Shown here piece after piece: positions 35,074-43,482 of a stretch of DNA of 64,000 bases; the first letter of the stretch is position 1; every line of letters starts with the position of its first letter. The notes below the pieces were generated by a model. That model searched no databases and was not told the DNA's origin. It saw only the letters and a list, made by a program, of their open reading frames with translations. The translations under genes were made by a program, and so were the position numbers. This stretch comes from Oligoflexia bacterium (GTDB lineage: Bacteria > Bdellovibrionota > UBA1018): positions 1 through 64,000 of the forward strand of contig JACMNQ010000052.1 in the NCBI GenBank assembly GCA_014378465.1, written 5' to 3'.

Positions 35074-36193
35074 GGTCACAGCGCTTGCGAATCCGATCCG
35101 TACTTTCAGAAAACTCATAAATCGAGTTGGTGCCTGCATCTGAAACCGTGACTGCCGGCGGAACCCGGCCGGATTCAAAGCTTTGATAGCCCAATCTCAA
35201 ATTTTCCCAGAAAGCATCAATATCCAGAGCAGAACCCGCCTCACCTCGTGACCGGCTGGCAAGAGATCTGAGTGAACTTGAACTGAACTCTGCTTTGTTT
35301 TCCGGGGTCATTCGGAATGGAAATGAATGAATTGGGACCTTGTAAGGTTTGACAACCCCATCACTCCCGACCACTTCGTTCTGATTAAGGGAGGCTTCCA
35401 CGAGACTGTAGATTTCTTCGATCGCCGGATCGGTCAATGCAAGACAACCCGCGCTGCTACAGCCACCATGGACATAGATTTCTTTGCCTGCTCCCGTATT
35501 CCGATCATGAACGTTATGATTCAGATCGTAACGATTCGGGTAGCCCACGTCGAAGGACAGATGGCAGACACTGTTGGGATTCAGAAGGCGTGGGTCGATT
35601 TCGTAGAAGCCCTCTGGGGTGATGTTGTCATTTTCATTTCTCTTCGGCCCGGGGATCCCGCGCATCTCGCAGACTGGGTAGGTCTTGAAAAGTTCGTAAC
35701 GGCCCGAACGGGTCTGCATCCAGATCTCGACTACTCCTCCGCTGGTCTCGTCGCTCAACTGCTCAACCAGATGATTTTTTCTCCAGTCAGGCCTTGGGGT
35801 TTGGAGAAATTTCGAAATATCGACATGTTTGAACGTCCGAATGAAGAGGGGTGCACCAACCTTGAAAGTTCCTGCAGGCAGTCCCTGGAGCTTCTCGCTG
35901 GCCCTCAGTTTCTCCTCCATGTGGGCCAGATTATCTTTGAGAATCACCGGCGTCTCCGGATGGAGAAAATTTTGAGGAGTCAGCTTGGTTTGACATTTGG
36001 GCACTTTTGACACCTTGCAACTGCCAGGAGGCTCCTTGAACATAGATCGCAACTGGTCCTGGAGCTCAAGATACGCATTGACGGCTCGGTTGAGTTCCCC
36101 TTCTCCTTTGTCAGAAAACTGTGTCTGGGCTGCAGGCGCTGATTGGCTCACTGCCAGAATCAATAATGCGAATATTGTACGAAGAGGCTTCAT
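35057..36193 (-). CDS. Exported L,D-transpeptidase (YkuD-type)
   Basis: Periplasmic enzyme forming 3-3 peptidoglycan crosslinks or attaching proteins to peptidoglycan. The 378 residues start with a signal peptide (TIFALLILAVSQSAPAAQ). The catalytic block IYVHGGCSSAGCLALT holds the His and nucleophile Cys250, with the upstream TPEGFYEI strand typical of the fold. The N-terminal region (residues 30-150) is helical and of unknown role. Some cysteine enzymes of this class in predatory bacteria modify prey or self wall; which applies here is unknown. Confidence 0.88.
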   Translation of the reverse strand: MKPLRTIFALLILAVSQSAPAAQTQFSDKGEGELNRAVNAYLELQDQLRSMFKEPPGSCKVSKVPKCQTKLTPQNFLHPETPVILKDNLAHMEEKLRASEKLQGLPAGTFKVGAPLFIRTFKHVDISKFLQTPRPDWRKNHLVEQLSDETSGGVVEIWMQTRSGRYELFKTYPVCEMRGIPGPKRNENDNITPEGFYEIDPRLLNPNSVCHLSFDVGYPNRYDLNHNVHDRNTGAGKEIYVHGGCSSAGCLALTDPAIEEIYSLVEASLNQNEVVGSDGVVKPYKVPIHSFPFRMTPENKAEFSSSSLRSLASRSRGEAGSALDIDAFWENLRLGYQSFESGRVPPAVTVSDAGTNSIYEFSESTDRIRKRCDPTRSP

Positions 36194-36316
36194 TCAAACA
36201 GTTTAAGTGCACGGGCTCGATTTTGAAAAGAATCATGTGCGATCGAGTGGCGTGGAGAAGCGCACTGGGTAGATTTTGACCCATTGTGTACACTCTCTAA
36301 AGTGGCTAATATTGGG

Positions 36317-37726
36317 ATGTACCTAAGGGACCAGGCTGAATCAACGGGGATCCGCGACGTGGAAAATTGGAGTCACAGAGTTTTCGCTTCCATCATTCAC
36401 GCGGCTGAACGCAATCTACGATTGCTCTGCATAGGCGCCATTCTTTTGACCCTTCAGGAACCGGCTTTCGCGACAGGCCGAACGTACAATGTCTGCTTTG
36501 TGACCTTGAACTCCAATGATGAGAAGATCATGTTCGGGATGTGGCTCAAAGGCTTTCCAGCTCCCGCGGGGTACGTACTTCCGGACGGAGTTCCGTTCAA
36601 ATCCAATGGACCTACCGCCAACGATACTCGAATTGAGATGTATGAACTCGCAAATGATCCCGGAACGCGGGTGGCTCCTCTCGACGCTACAACTTATGCG
36701 ACGGCACACAGACATCGCGACTTCACCCTCGAAAATCTGGAAAGTTTCGCGCCGCTGGGCGGCTGTCAAGTACTGCTGTTTTCTGGACACCATGATCGCT
36801 GGCAACCCACGTTTTACGGCGAAGCCATCGGAAGCACTCGTGCAGTGCCTGTAAACGACACCAGCCTTGACATCTCCAAGCTCATGTCGTCCGAACAAGT
36901 TTGCAACGTCACGTATAGAAATACATCGGGGCGCCTGATCCCCCCCCCCAGTTACCCAAGACTTGTTGAAAGTCTATTTGAAACTTGGCTTTTCGCTTGC
37001 AACACCATGCGTGCAGAAGTGGTCCTCTCTGTGAAAATGGACAACTTTCCCGCCGGGGATGCTCAGGCGAACAATGATCTTGGCGGAGTGAAAATCACTG
37101 ACAGCCAGAGAATGAGCGTCTTATTCGGAAACTCGGTCAATATAGCTGGCTGGGACTGCAAGGGATTACGTGGAAAGGATTTTGCGAAAAGTCTGGTTTC
37201 CTATCTCGACCTGATCAAAAAAGAACAAAACAACAGTCCGACTTTCTACAGTGAGCACCTGGACAAAGTTGACGCCGAAAGACCGAACATTCTCAGTCTG
37301 CCAGGGCTGGACGTCTGCAAAAACCAGGAAGCCGGTTCATGTCTCAAGGGATCTTATGGGTGCGCTCTCATTCAGCAAAACGGGGCTTCACTGCGGCCCG
37401 CCACCCAAGAGCTCAAAAACACGCTCTGCAGCGCCGTCAGGAGCTTTGCGGGTTCAGGCTCTTCCGGCGGTCGAGATTTCTGGTTCGGTCCTCCCGCTGT
37501 GTCTGCAGGAGCCACTGATCCAAGTCCCAACGGACATTTCGATTACGCAAAGGTGTACGGACGTTATGGACTTACTGCCGACCGTGCCCACTACGTGCAG
37601 CAGCCCTGTATTCAATGGCAGGACAATATCACCAAAAGAGCCCGCCTCGAAAGTGAAGCACGCTCCAGCAGTCACACCCAGCCAGTGAGTTATTGCGATC
37701 CGAACGGAAACAATCCCACTCAGTGA
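36317..37726 (+). CDS. Hypothetical exported protein with caspase/CHAT-like His and Cys blocks
   Basis: About 469 residues; the start is uncertain (ATG 36317, or GTG 36359, which has a GGGGA ribosome site). A hydrophobic segment LLCIGAILLTLQEPAFATG is a likely signal peptide. No family is certain. The strand-His block CQVLLFSGHHDRW (His codons at 36788-36793) and, 70 residues later, WLFACNTMRAE (Cys codon at 36998) recall the FSGHG and SACNT blocks of clan CD peptidases such as caspase-like and CHAT proteins. There are several other Cys. The neighbours are a papain-like protein and an L,D-transpeptidase. Protease activity is a hypothesis. Confidence 0.5.
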   Translation: MYLRDQAESTGIRDVENWSHRVFASIIHAAERNLRLLCIGAILLTLQEPAFATGRTYNVCFVTLNSNDEKIMFGMWLKGFPAPAGYVLPDGVPFKSNGPTANDTRIEMYELANDPGTRVAPLDATTYATAHRHRDFTLENLESFAPLGGCQVLLFSGHHDRWQPTFYGEAIGSTRAVPVNDTSLDISKLMSSEQVCNVTYRNTSGRLIPPPSYPRLVESLFETWLFACNTMRAEVVLSVKMDNFPAGDAQANNDLGGVKITDSQRMSVLFGNSVNIAGWDCKGLRGKDFAKSLVSYLDLIKKEQNNSPTFYSEHLDKVDAERPNILSLPGLDVCKNQEAGSCLKGSYGCALIQQNGASLRPATQELKNTLCSAVRSFAGSGSSGGRDFWFGPPAVSAGATDPSPNGHFDYAKVYGRYGLTADRAHYVQQPCIQWQDNITKRARLESEARSSSHTQPVSYCDPNGNNPTQ

Positions 37727-37829
37727 TCTTTTCGAATCGTTTCGCACCTGCTTCCTTGTAGTTTAGGTAAAACTGGTCAATTTTTGCCCACTTTCCCTCT
37801 CCTCTCATTGCCGCTAAACTGGATGGAGC

Positions 37830-38255
37830 ATGAGCACATCCATATCCAATCAGAACAAAGCCTACATGACTGAAGACAAGGCTGCGCAGTCCATGCTTGA
37901 TCAGCGCCGGATCCAGCAGGGTGAGAAGCTCGAAGATCTCGAACAGGATCATAAAAAAGAACTCGAATCGCTCCAGAAGCAGCACGAAACTCAGCGCAAG
38001 GATCTCGCCAAGGCTTACGATGTCGAGCTTTCTCAAGAGAGTAAAAGCCACGCGAAGGATCTCGATGAAGCCCGCAAAAGCATGGAGAAGGAACTTGAGA
38101 TCACGAAGGTCAGCTATAACAAAGAATTCGAAAAGATCGCTGAGCGCGAGCACCAGCGCGTTGACACCTACAAGAAGAACCAGGACCTTGTGATCGAGAA
38201 GCTTCACGACAAGTATCAGGCCGCGCAGGAAGATCAGCGCCGCAACCAGAACTAA
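37830..38255 (+). CDS. Small coiled-coil protein
   Basis: A 141-residue, highly charged, almost wholly helical protein with heptad-like spacing from about residue 25 to 135 (ELESLQKQHETQRKDL; KSMEKELEITK; QDLVIEKLHDKYQA). No signal peptide or membrane segment. Likely a cytosolic rod or adaptor; function unknown. A GGAG ribosome site precedes the ATG and a strong terminator follows, which supports a real single-gene unit. Confidence 0.75.
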   Translation: MSTSISNQNKAYMTEDKAAQSMLDQRRIQQGEKLEDLEQDHKKELESLQKQHETQRKDLAKAYDVELSQESKSHAKDLDEARKSMEKELEITKVSYNKEFEKIAEREHQRVDTYKKNQDLVIEKLHDKYQAAQEDQRRNQN

Positions 38256-38280
38256 GACGCGGAAGCGTAGACCTTATAGA

Positions 38281-38324
38281 ATCGAAAGCCCCCGCCTGAA
38301 CTCAATCAGGCGGGGGCTTTCGAT
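38281..38324. terminator. Bidirectional rho-independent terminator
   Basis: A perfect 19-bp stem (ATCGAAAGCCCCCGCCTGA at 38281-38299 with its complement at 38306-38324) has a 6-base loop and T-rich flanks on both strands. It sits between the convergent coiled-coil and membrane-protein genes and serves both. Confidence 0.93.
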
Positions 38325-38342
38325 TTTCAAATCAGAAAAAAT

Positions 38343-38906
38343 TCAGTTTCCGCGGCGAAGCGCGCGGTCAAAGAAGCCGGTCGAGCTGAGCATCACGCCA
38401 AAAACGAGCATTGATAAAAAAGTCGCGTTGTGCGGAAGTTCAAGCGCCCGGATCGCGGTGAAGGACTGGCTCATCAGGTTACAGATGAAGACCCAGCTGA
38501 AAATACCCCACATGAGGCCGGCGGCGAGAAGAGGCTTGAAAGAGTTGGTACCCGTGAAGTGAGCGTAAACCGCTCCGATCACCGCACAGAGAACTTCGTG
38601 AACCAAGATCCCCAGACCAATCGGGCCCATGTGCATTCCCGTTTCAGTGGCAACGTTGCCCATGAAGGGGATAGCTGCGATCTTGGCAGGGAACAGAAAC
38701 TCCATCCCGTGCGTCGAAGCGAGCAGACCTGCGAAGACCAGAGTCACGGCCCCAGCAAAGATGCCGGCCATCGCGCCAGCCACCCAGCGTACCGGATCTG
38801 TCTTGAGCCAGATCGAAACGAGATTGATGTCACCTTCTTCGAATTCACTGAATTCAGACGTGTGAGCTGCGGTGCGGGACGTATCTGTAGAGGAATCTGT
38901 TGCCAT
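38343..38906 (-). CDS. Four-helix membrane protein of unknown function
   Basis: A 187-residue protein from the ATG at 38906 (GGAG ribosome site); a longer frame upstream has no support. A hydrophilic, acidic N-terminus of about 35 residues is followed by about four membrane segments (WVAGAMAGIFAGAVTLVFAG; MGPIGLGILVHEVLCAVIGA; LLAAGLMWGIFSWVFICNL; ATFLSMLVFGVMLSSTGF). The conserved-looking His, Glu and Trp inside helices might be functional. Family not recognised. It is divergent from the amidohydrolase gene. Confidence 0.7.
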   Translation of the reverse strand: MATDSSTDTSRTAAHTSEFSEFEEGDINLVSIWLKTDPVRWVAGAMAGIFAGAVTLVFAGLLASTHGMEFLFPAKIAAIPFMGNVATETGMHMGPIGLGILVHEVLCAVIGAVYAHFTGTNSFKPLLAAGLMWGIFSWVFICNLMSQSFTAIRALELPHNATFLSMLVFGVMLSSTGFFDRALRRGN

Positions 38907-39002
38907 TTTAGTCTTCTCCGGGTGGTCCAAGCATAGCATCGCTCTTGCGCCATGTGAAGTGAACCCTTGATCCCCACCGCCCATGCTATAAAATGAACAC
39001 AC

Positions 39003-39935
39003 ATGCCGATCATCGACTTTCACGCCCATGCCTTTCCCGATTCAATTCATCGGTTTTTACCAGCCTCCTTGCGCAGCCAGGCCAAATTCTGGCTCAAGCC
39101 GGTGATGAAAAGCATCCACCAGGCCCAGCCCTATATGAGACTGGTCCCGGATTCGATCCGCAAGAAGACCGACGAACTTAGCGCACTGCTTCCATTGCCG
39201 GGTCTTCTGATCGAGAGCACGACCCAGGATCTGCTTCTGGCCATGGAACGATCGAGCGTCGACAAAACTGTCTTGATCGCGCACCCCCCTCACATGTCCA
39301 ATGAGTTCATTCTCAAGATGTGTCAGGCGCACCCCGAACAACTCATCGCTGCGGTCAATGTCCCGGTCGGGCAGAAGTCGCCCGGCGCGAAGCTCAAGGA
39401 ATACATCGCGGAAGGGGCGAAGCTGCTGAAGATTCATGCTTCGGCCGACAATGAAGGGGCGGACTCGCCTCGCTACAAGGCGCTGCTGAAGGTGGCTTCG
39501 AAAGCCAAGCTTCCCGTGATCCTGCACACCGGTTGCTTTCACTCCCACATCTTCTACAAAAATCCTGAAGCGAGCCACGCCCAGAACTTCGCTCCCTGGT
39601 TCAAGGACTATCCTGAGACTCAGTTCATTCTGGCTCACATGAATTTCAATGAGCCTTCGGTAGCGTTTGATCTGGCCGAAGACTATCCGAACGTGCATGT
39701 GGACACTTCCTGGCAGCCCTCTGAAATCATCGGCGAAGCGGTCCGACGGATTGGAGCCGAGCGCGTGCTTTTTGGAACGGACTGGCCCTTCATCGGTTCC
39801 AATATTTCAGTGGGACTCAAGCGCATCCAGGACTGCGTGAATGCGAACCTCATCACTTCTGAAGACTCGGACCTGATCCTGGGTGGAAACGCGGTCAAAC
39901 TGCTTGGCTTGGCCGCTTCGGACGCGGGCACCTGA
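39003..39935 (+). CDS. Amidohydrolase (amidohydrolase-2 / decarboxylase-like family)
   Basis: A 310-residue metal-dependent TIM-barrel hydrolase. It has the metal motif DFHAHAF (His7, His9), a metal-ligand-type His in ILHTGCFHSH, LAHMNFN, and the late FGTDWPFIG aspartate block. Members hydrolyse or decarboxylate small ring compounds; the substrate cannot be told. The stop overlaps the next start by one base (TGATG), so it is coupled to the creatininase-family gene and the two probably act on one pathway. Confidence 0.85.
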   Translation: MPIIDFHAHAFPDSIHRFLPASLRSQAKFWLKPVMKSIHQAQPYMRLVPDSIRKKTDELSALLPLPGLLIESTTQDLLLAMERSSVDKTVLIAHPPHMSNEFILKMCQAHPEQLIAAVNVPVGQKSPGAKLKEYIAEGAKLLKIHASADNEGADSPRYKALLKVASKAKLPVILHTGCFHSHIFYKNPEASHAQNFAPWFKDYPETQFILAHMNFNEPSVAFDLAEDYPNVHVDTSWQPSEIIGEAVRRIGAERVLFGTDWPFIGSNISVGLKRIQDCVNANLITSEDSDLILGGNAVKLLGLAASDAGT

Positions 39936-40867
39936 TGCCTCTCTTCCTGGAGCAGATCACTGCGGCCAAACTCGGCACTCTGGCCAAGGACAAGACCGTT
40001 TTTTTCTTCCCAGTGGGACCGATCGAAGATCATGGTCCACACCTGCCACTGGGCCTGGACGGAATGGAAGCCGAAAAACTCTGCTCTCTGACCGCACTCA
40101 GGCTGGAGAGCGAACTCCCCGGCTGGACCGCGATTCTCATGCCCCGAGTACCGCTCGGAATCGACAGTCACACGTCGGCGCTCGCGATTACGGTGCGAGG
40201 TCACGTGCTCAGAGACTGGCTTGTGGATTCGTGCCTGAGCCTGCACCGGAGCGGTTTCACCCAGTTTGTCTGTTTCACGGGCAATGCAGGACCGCGCCAA
40301 CTGACGGCGATTGAAGAAGCCGGAAAACTCCTGAGACAGAAGACGCGCCGCTTTGGCCCCTTTTCCCGATTCGCCAAAGGGCCTCAGAAAGACGCCACCC
40401 TCGTTTCAGCCAGTTCAGCTGCCCTTGAAAAGGCGGAAGCTTCGGTCATCCCCTTCTGGGCCTTGCCGTCAGAACACGGAGGCGAGCGCGATACTTCGAT
40501 CGCTCTGAGCATCGCCCCTGAAAGCGTGGATCCACTCTACCAGAGTCTGCCAACGCAGGCTCCGGTCACACCCCTTTTCAGTCGCTTCATCGCTCACCGC
40601 AAATACCGTCTCAAGGGCTACTGGGGATCACCCGCGCAAGCCACAGTCGAGAGCGGTTCTGCGCGACTGACGGAAAAAGTGAACCAGATCTTTCCCAAAC
40701 TCAGAGCCGTCTGGGAAGGCGCGAACCCGCAGTCCCTTTTTCGGTCGTGGTTTTCGATCTATCCGACCAACAAGAGCTTCTTCAAGGCGTGGCTGATGGC
40801 CCTCGCACTCTGCATCCTGCTGAGCGTGTGGGTGTATACGAACCTGCAGAGCCTGGTCCGCGACTGA
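39935..40867 (+). CDS. Creatininase-family amidohydrolase with C-terminal membrane anchor
   Basis: A 310-residue member of the creatininase/MftE-like family. FFPVGPIEDHGPHLPLGLDG carries the characteristic Glu, His and Asp metal ligands, and ALPSEHGGERDTSIAL the later Glu/His block. Creatininase proteins hydrolyse cyclic amides or formamides. Unusually, the last 32 residues form a membrane segment (AWLMALALCILLSVWVY), so the catalytic part would sit on the cytosolic face of the membrane (N-in). Coupled to the amidohydrolase upstream. Confidence 0.82.
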   Translation: MPLFLEQITAAKLGTLAKDKTVFFFPVGPIEDHGPHLPLGLDGMEAEKLCSLTALRLESELPGWTAILMPRVPLGIDSHTSALAITVRGHVLRDWLVDSCLSLHRSGFTQFVCFTGNAGPRQLTAIEEAGKLLRQKTRRFGPFSRFAKGPQKDATLVSASSAALEKAEASVIPFWALPSEHGGERDTSIALSIAPESVDPLYQSLPTQAPVTPLFSRFIAHRKYRLKGYWGSPAQATVESGSARLTEKVNQIFPKLRAVWEGANPQSLFRSWFSIYPTNKSFFKAWLMALALCILLSVWVYTNLQSLVRD

Positions 40868-40872
40868 AAGTC

Positions 40873-41691
40873 TCAAGTCCCGATCTTGTCGGCAGCTTCC
40901 GGACTCGCCACGGGCGCGTCCGCGACCACGGGATCCTTCGGAGGCTTGTAATACACTTCGACATGAATGGATTCCTTGACCACGCCACGCGCAGTGAGGA
41001 GCATCTTGATCTCATCAATCATCGCGCCGCTGCCGCAGAGGTAATAATCCGTCTCAAGCCACGGAAAATGCTCGCCCGAATGTCTGAAGTGATCCGTCAC
41101 GCGGCCTTTGAGTCCTTTGAAGGCACCGGCGTCGATCGGACGTGAAACGGCCGGGATGAATTCAACCCAGTCGATATTCCCGAACTCGTGGGTGTAAAGA
41201 AGTTCATTCTCTTCGCGCACGCCGAGCAGGAGCGTGGTCGAGAGCGGTTTGTTCTGCTGATAGGACTCGGATCGAATCATGGAGCGAAAAGGCGCAATCC
41301 CCGTGCCGGTGGAAATGAAGCACGCGTGGCGCTGAGGACGGTGGGTGAAGATGAACGTCCCGTAAGGCGCGTAGCCTTTGAAGGTGTCTCCGGCTCGTAG
41401 TCCATACAGATAATTGGTACCCGGACCCCCTTCGACCAATTTCACGCAGAGTTCGATCGGTTTGCTTTCCGGAGCTGAAGCGATCGAGTAAGCCCGGCGC
41501 AGATCACGGCCCTTGGGACCCGCCCCCGGAACGACGACGCTGACGAACTGGCCCGCTTTGAATGTCACTTCTCCAGGATCACCTGGCTTGGGATTCATGA
41601 TCGTGGGTTCAAAGGTGACTTCGAACACCGTGGGCGTGAGCATACGAAAGGATTTGACCAAACAGTTGAGTTCCAAGGCTGCCATATGCAA
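40873..41691 (-). CDS. Ferredoxin/flavodoxin-NADP reductase-like FAD oxidoreductase
   Basis: A 272-residue two-domain flavoprotein. The FAD-binding domain has GQFVSVVVPG and RRAYSIAS (the RxYS motif). The NAD(P) domain has CFISTGTGIAPFRSM and YYLCGSGAMIDEI. The C-terminus ends with HVEVYYKPP followed by an Ala/Pro-rich tail of about 20 residues. There is no 2Fe-2S domain, so it transfers electrons between NAD(P)H and a separate ferredoxin or flavodoxin, which is not in the window. Tail-to-tail with the creatininase gene (5 bases). Confidence 0.87.
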   Translation of the reverse strand: MHMAALELNCLVKSFRMLTPTVFEVTFEPTIMNPKPGDPGEVTFKAGQFVSVVVPGAGPKGRDLRRAYSIASAPESKPIELCVKLVEGGPGTNYLYGLRAGDTFKGYAPYGTFIFTHRPQRHACFISTGTGIAPFRSMIRSESYQQNKPLSTTLLLGVREENELLYTHEFGNIDWVEFIPAVSRPIDAGAFKGLKGRVTDHFRHSGEHFPWLETDYYLCGSGAMIDEIKMLLTARGVVKESIHVEVYYKPPKDPVVADAPVASPEAADKIGT

Positions 41692-41790
41692 GTTGATTTA
41701 ACTCAGCTCGTCGGCCGCGCCAACCCTAAATTGGATCAATTCGGGCGATTCGAGGACATTCAGGCCTTCATTCGACTCTTCATTTCACTT

Positions 41791-43482
41791 TCAGGGCGTG
41801 ACCGTGATCTGAAAACCCGTTCCAGCAGGGCTTTTGAGGCCATTGCTCACACTGAACACACGCCAGAAGTACCGTCCAGGCTTGAGGTCTTTCATCACAA
41901 TGAAGTTGGCAGGAGTCACTTTGCGGATGATATCGCTCGTGAAGTCCGCGTCACTGGCAATTTCAAACTCGTAGCTTTCAGTGAAATTGGTCTTCTGCCA
42001 GGTGAACAGAACGCCGGCCTGCTGCTGCCCCTTGGCTTTCGCGGAGGCCGAGACGGTCGCCTGGCTGAATGGATACGTCGGTCGAGGAGATTTGAAGTTG
42101 AAGAAGAACTTCTCTTCCTTTGAATGCACGACAAACCCCTCTTTGAGTTTGGCGGTCACGACGTAATAGAGTTCCTCGAGGTAGACCTTCTTCTTGTTGA
42201 AGGAGTACTGCTCGCCATCCACGTTTTTTTCGATCAGAAGTTTCCGCGCGCTGTTGCTGATGCGGATCGAGTAACTTTTCACATTCTTGTAAGGCTTCCA
42301 TCTCAGCATGACATCAAAATCATTCAGATGACGTCCCTCGAACTGATTGGAGATCACCGCTTCGCCGCCCACCAGGGGCGGGAGGATCTCGATACCTTGA
42401 AAGTCGGGGGAGACCGTGAAGGAGTTCTGATATTTTCTGTCTCCCGGCCAGGCGCTGCCGTCAGGCTTGAGGAGTTCCCACTGGTAACTGCCTGGAGCCT
42501 TGAGAGTCGCACTCACTCCGGCAAGACCTTCGACCGCGGTCACGGTCTCCTTGAGAATCTGCGACTTGCCGGTCACGATGACCTGCACGGGTTGATCAGG
42601 CACGACTTTCCACTTCAGCTCCTGTTTGAGTTCGAGAATGCGTGTCCCGGTGGGCAAAGTGAGTTTGGCCCCATTGCGCGGTTGAAGCTGAACAAGTTCA
42701 AAAGAAGCATCAGGAACGGCTGAAGGAGTTACTGAAGGAGTTGCTGAAATCTGCGCCAGAGGGCTCGGGCTTGGAGAAGGTGTAAGCACGGCGAGAGGAG
42801 CGGAAACTGCAGGAACTGACGGGGTCACTGCAGGAACTGCGGGTACCGCGGGAACTGACGGGGGCACCACGGGAAGAGCGGGAAGTGCGCGTGGAGTGAT
42901 GACGGGCCTGGGGGCCTGCTGCGCAACGGTTGCCTGAGGCGTCGGGCGCACCGCGAGTTTTGGCCGTGGAGGAGGGGCCACGGTGGTCGTGGCCTTCACG
43001 ATGCGTGAAGGTTCATTTTTTTTCTGAACCACGATGTCCTGAGACGCTGCCTGAGCCTGAACAGTACCGCTCAAGATCTCAATGACTGGAACGCGGGAAA
43101 CTCCCGTGAGCGAAAATTTGGAATCAAAATTGAGACGCACCATTGAATTGGGAGAAAGCTCAAGCGTTCCCCCATCGTCCAGCAGGATCCTGGCAGTGCT
43201 GTCGGGCCCGGTCATCACGGTGTCGTCCAGAAAAAGTTCCATCTTCTGGTTAAGAAGATCAAATTGCGCGTTCGTCTTGGTCTGACGCCGCACGGTGCCC
43301 TGAGAAGTCGAGAGCTCTCCCACCTGTTGACCGGAAGCTGAAGAACCATCGTTGATGCCAAAAAGGTATTTACGAAGAGGAATGTGATTCAGGTAAACGA
43401 ACGCTGAACCGCTGAGCAGAAGCAGCGAAAGCACGACCAGCAGAACTTCCCAGCTCTTGAGTTTCTGCCGCGACTGACTCAT
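41791..43482 (-). CDS. FecR-domain membrane protein with Pro-rich linker and beta repeats
   Basis: A 563-residue protein with one N-terminal membrane helix (WEVLLVVLSLLLLSGSAFVYL). A periplasmic FecR domain covers residues 55-155 (GTVRRQTKTNAQFDLL; DDGGTLELSPNSMVRLNF). Residues 175-275 are a Pro/Ala/Val low-complexity linker with PAVPAVPA-type runs. The C-terminal half has about three beta-sandwich-like repeats with WKVVPDQ, LRWKPYKNVKSYSIRIS and FTWQKTNFTESYEFEIA. Its start overlaps the phosphatase gene stop by 4 bases (ATGA). It may sense or transmit an envelope signal; inference only. Confidence 0.8.
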   Translation of the reverse strand: MSQSRQKLKSWEVLLVVLSLLLLSGSAFVYLNHIPLRKYLFGINDGSSASGQQVGELSTSQGTVRRQTKTNAQFDLLNQKMELFLDDTVMTGPDSTARILLDDGGTLELSPNSMVRLNFDSKFSLTGVSRVPVIEILSGTVQAQAASQDIVVQKKNEPSRIVKATTTVAPPPRPKLAVRPTPQATVAQQAPRPVITPRALPALPVVPPSVPAVPAVPAVTPSVPAVSAPLAVLTPSPSPSPLAQISATPSVTPSAVPDASFELVQLQPRNGAKLTLPTGTRILELKQELKWKVVPDQPVQVIVTGKSQILKETVTAVEGLAGVSATLKAPGSYQWELLKPDGSAWPGDRKYQNSFTVSPDFQGIEILPPLVGGEAVISNQFEGRHLNDFDVMLRWKPYKNVKSYSIRISNSARKLLIEKNVDGEQYSFNKKKVYLEELYYVVTAKLKEGFVVHSKEEKFFFNFKSPRPTYPFSQATVSASAKAKGQQQAGVLFTWQKTNFTESYEFEIASDADFTSDIIRKVTPANFIVMKDLKPGRYFWRVFSVSNGLKSPAGTGFQITVTP

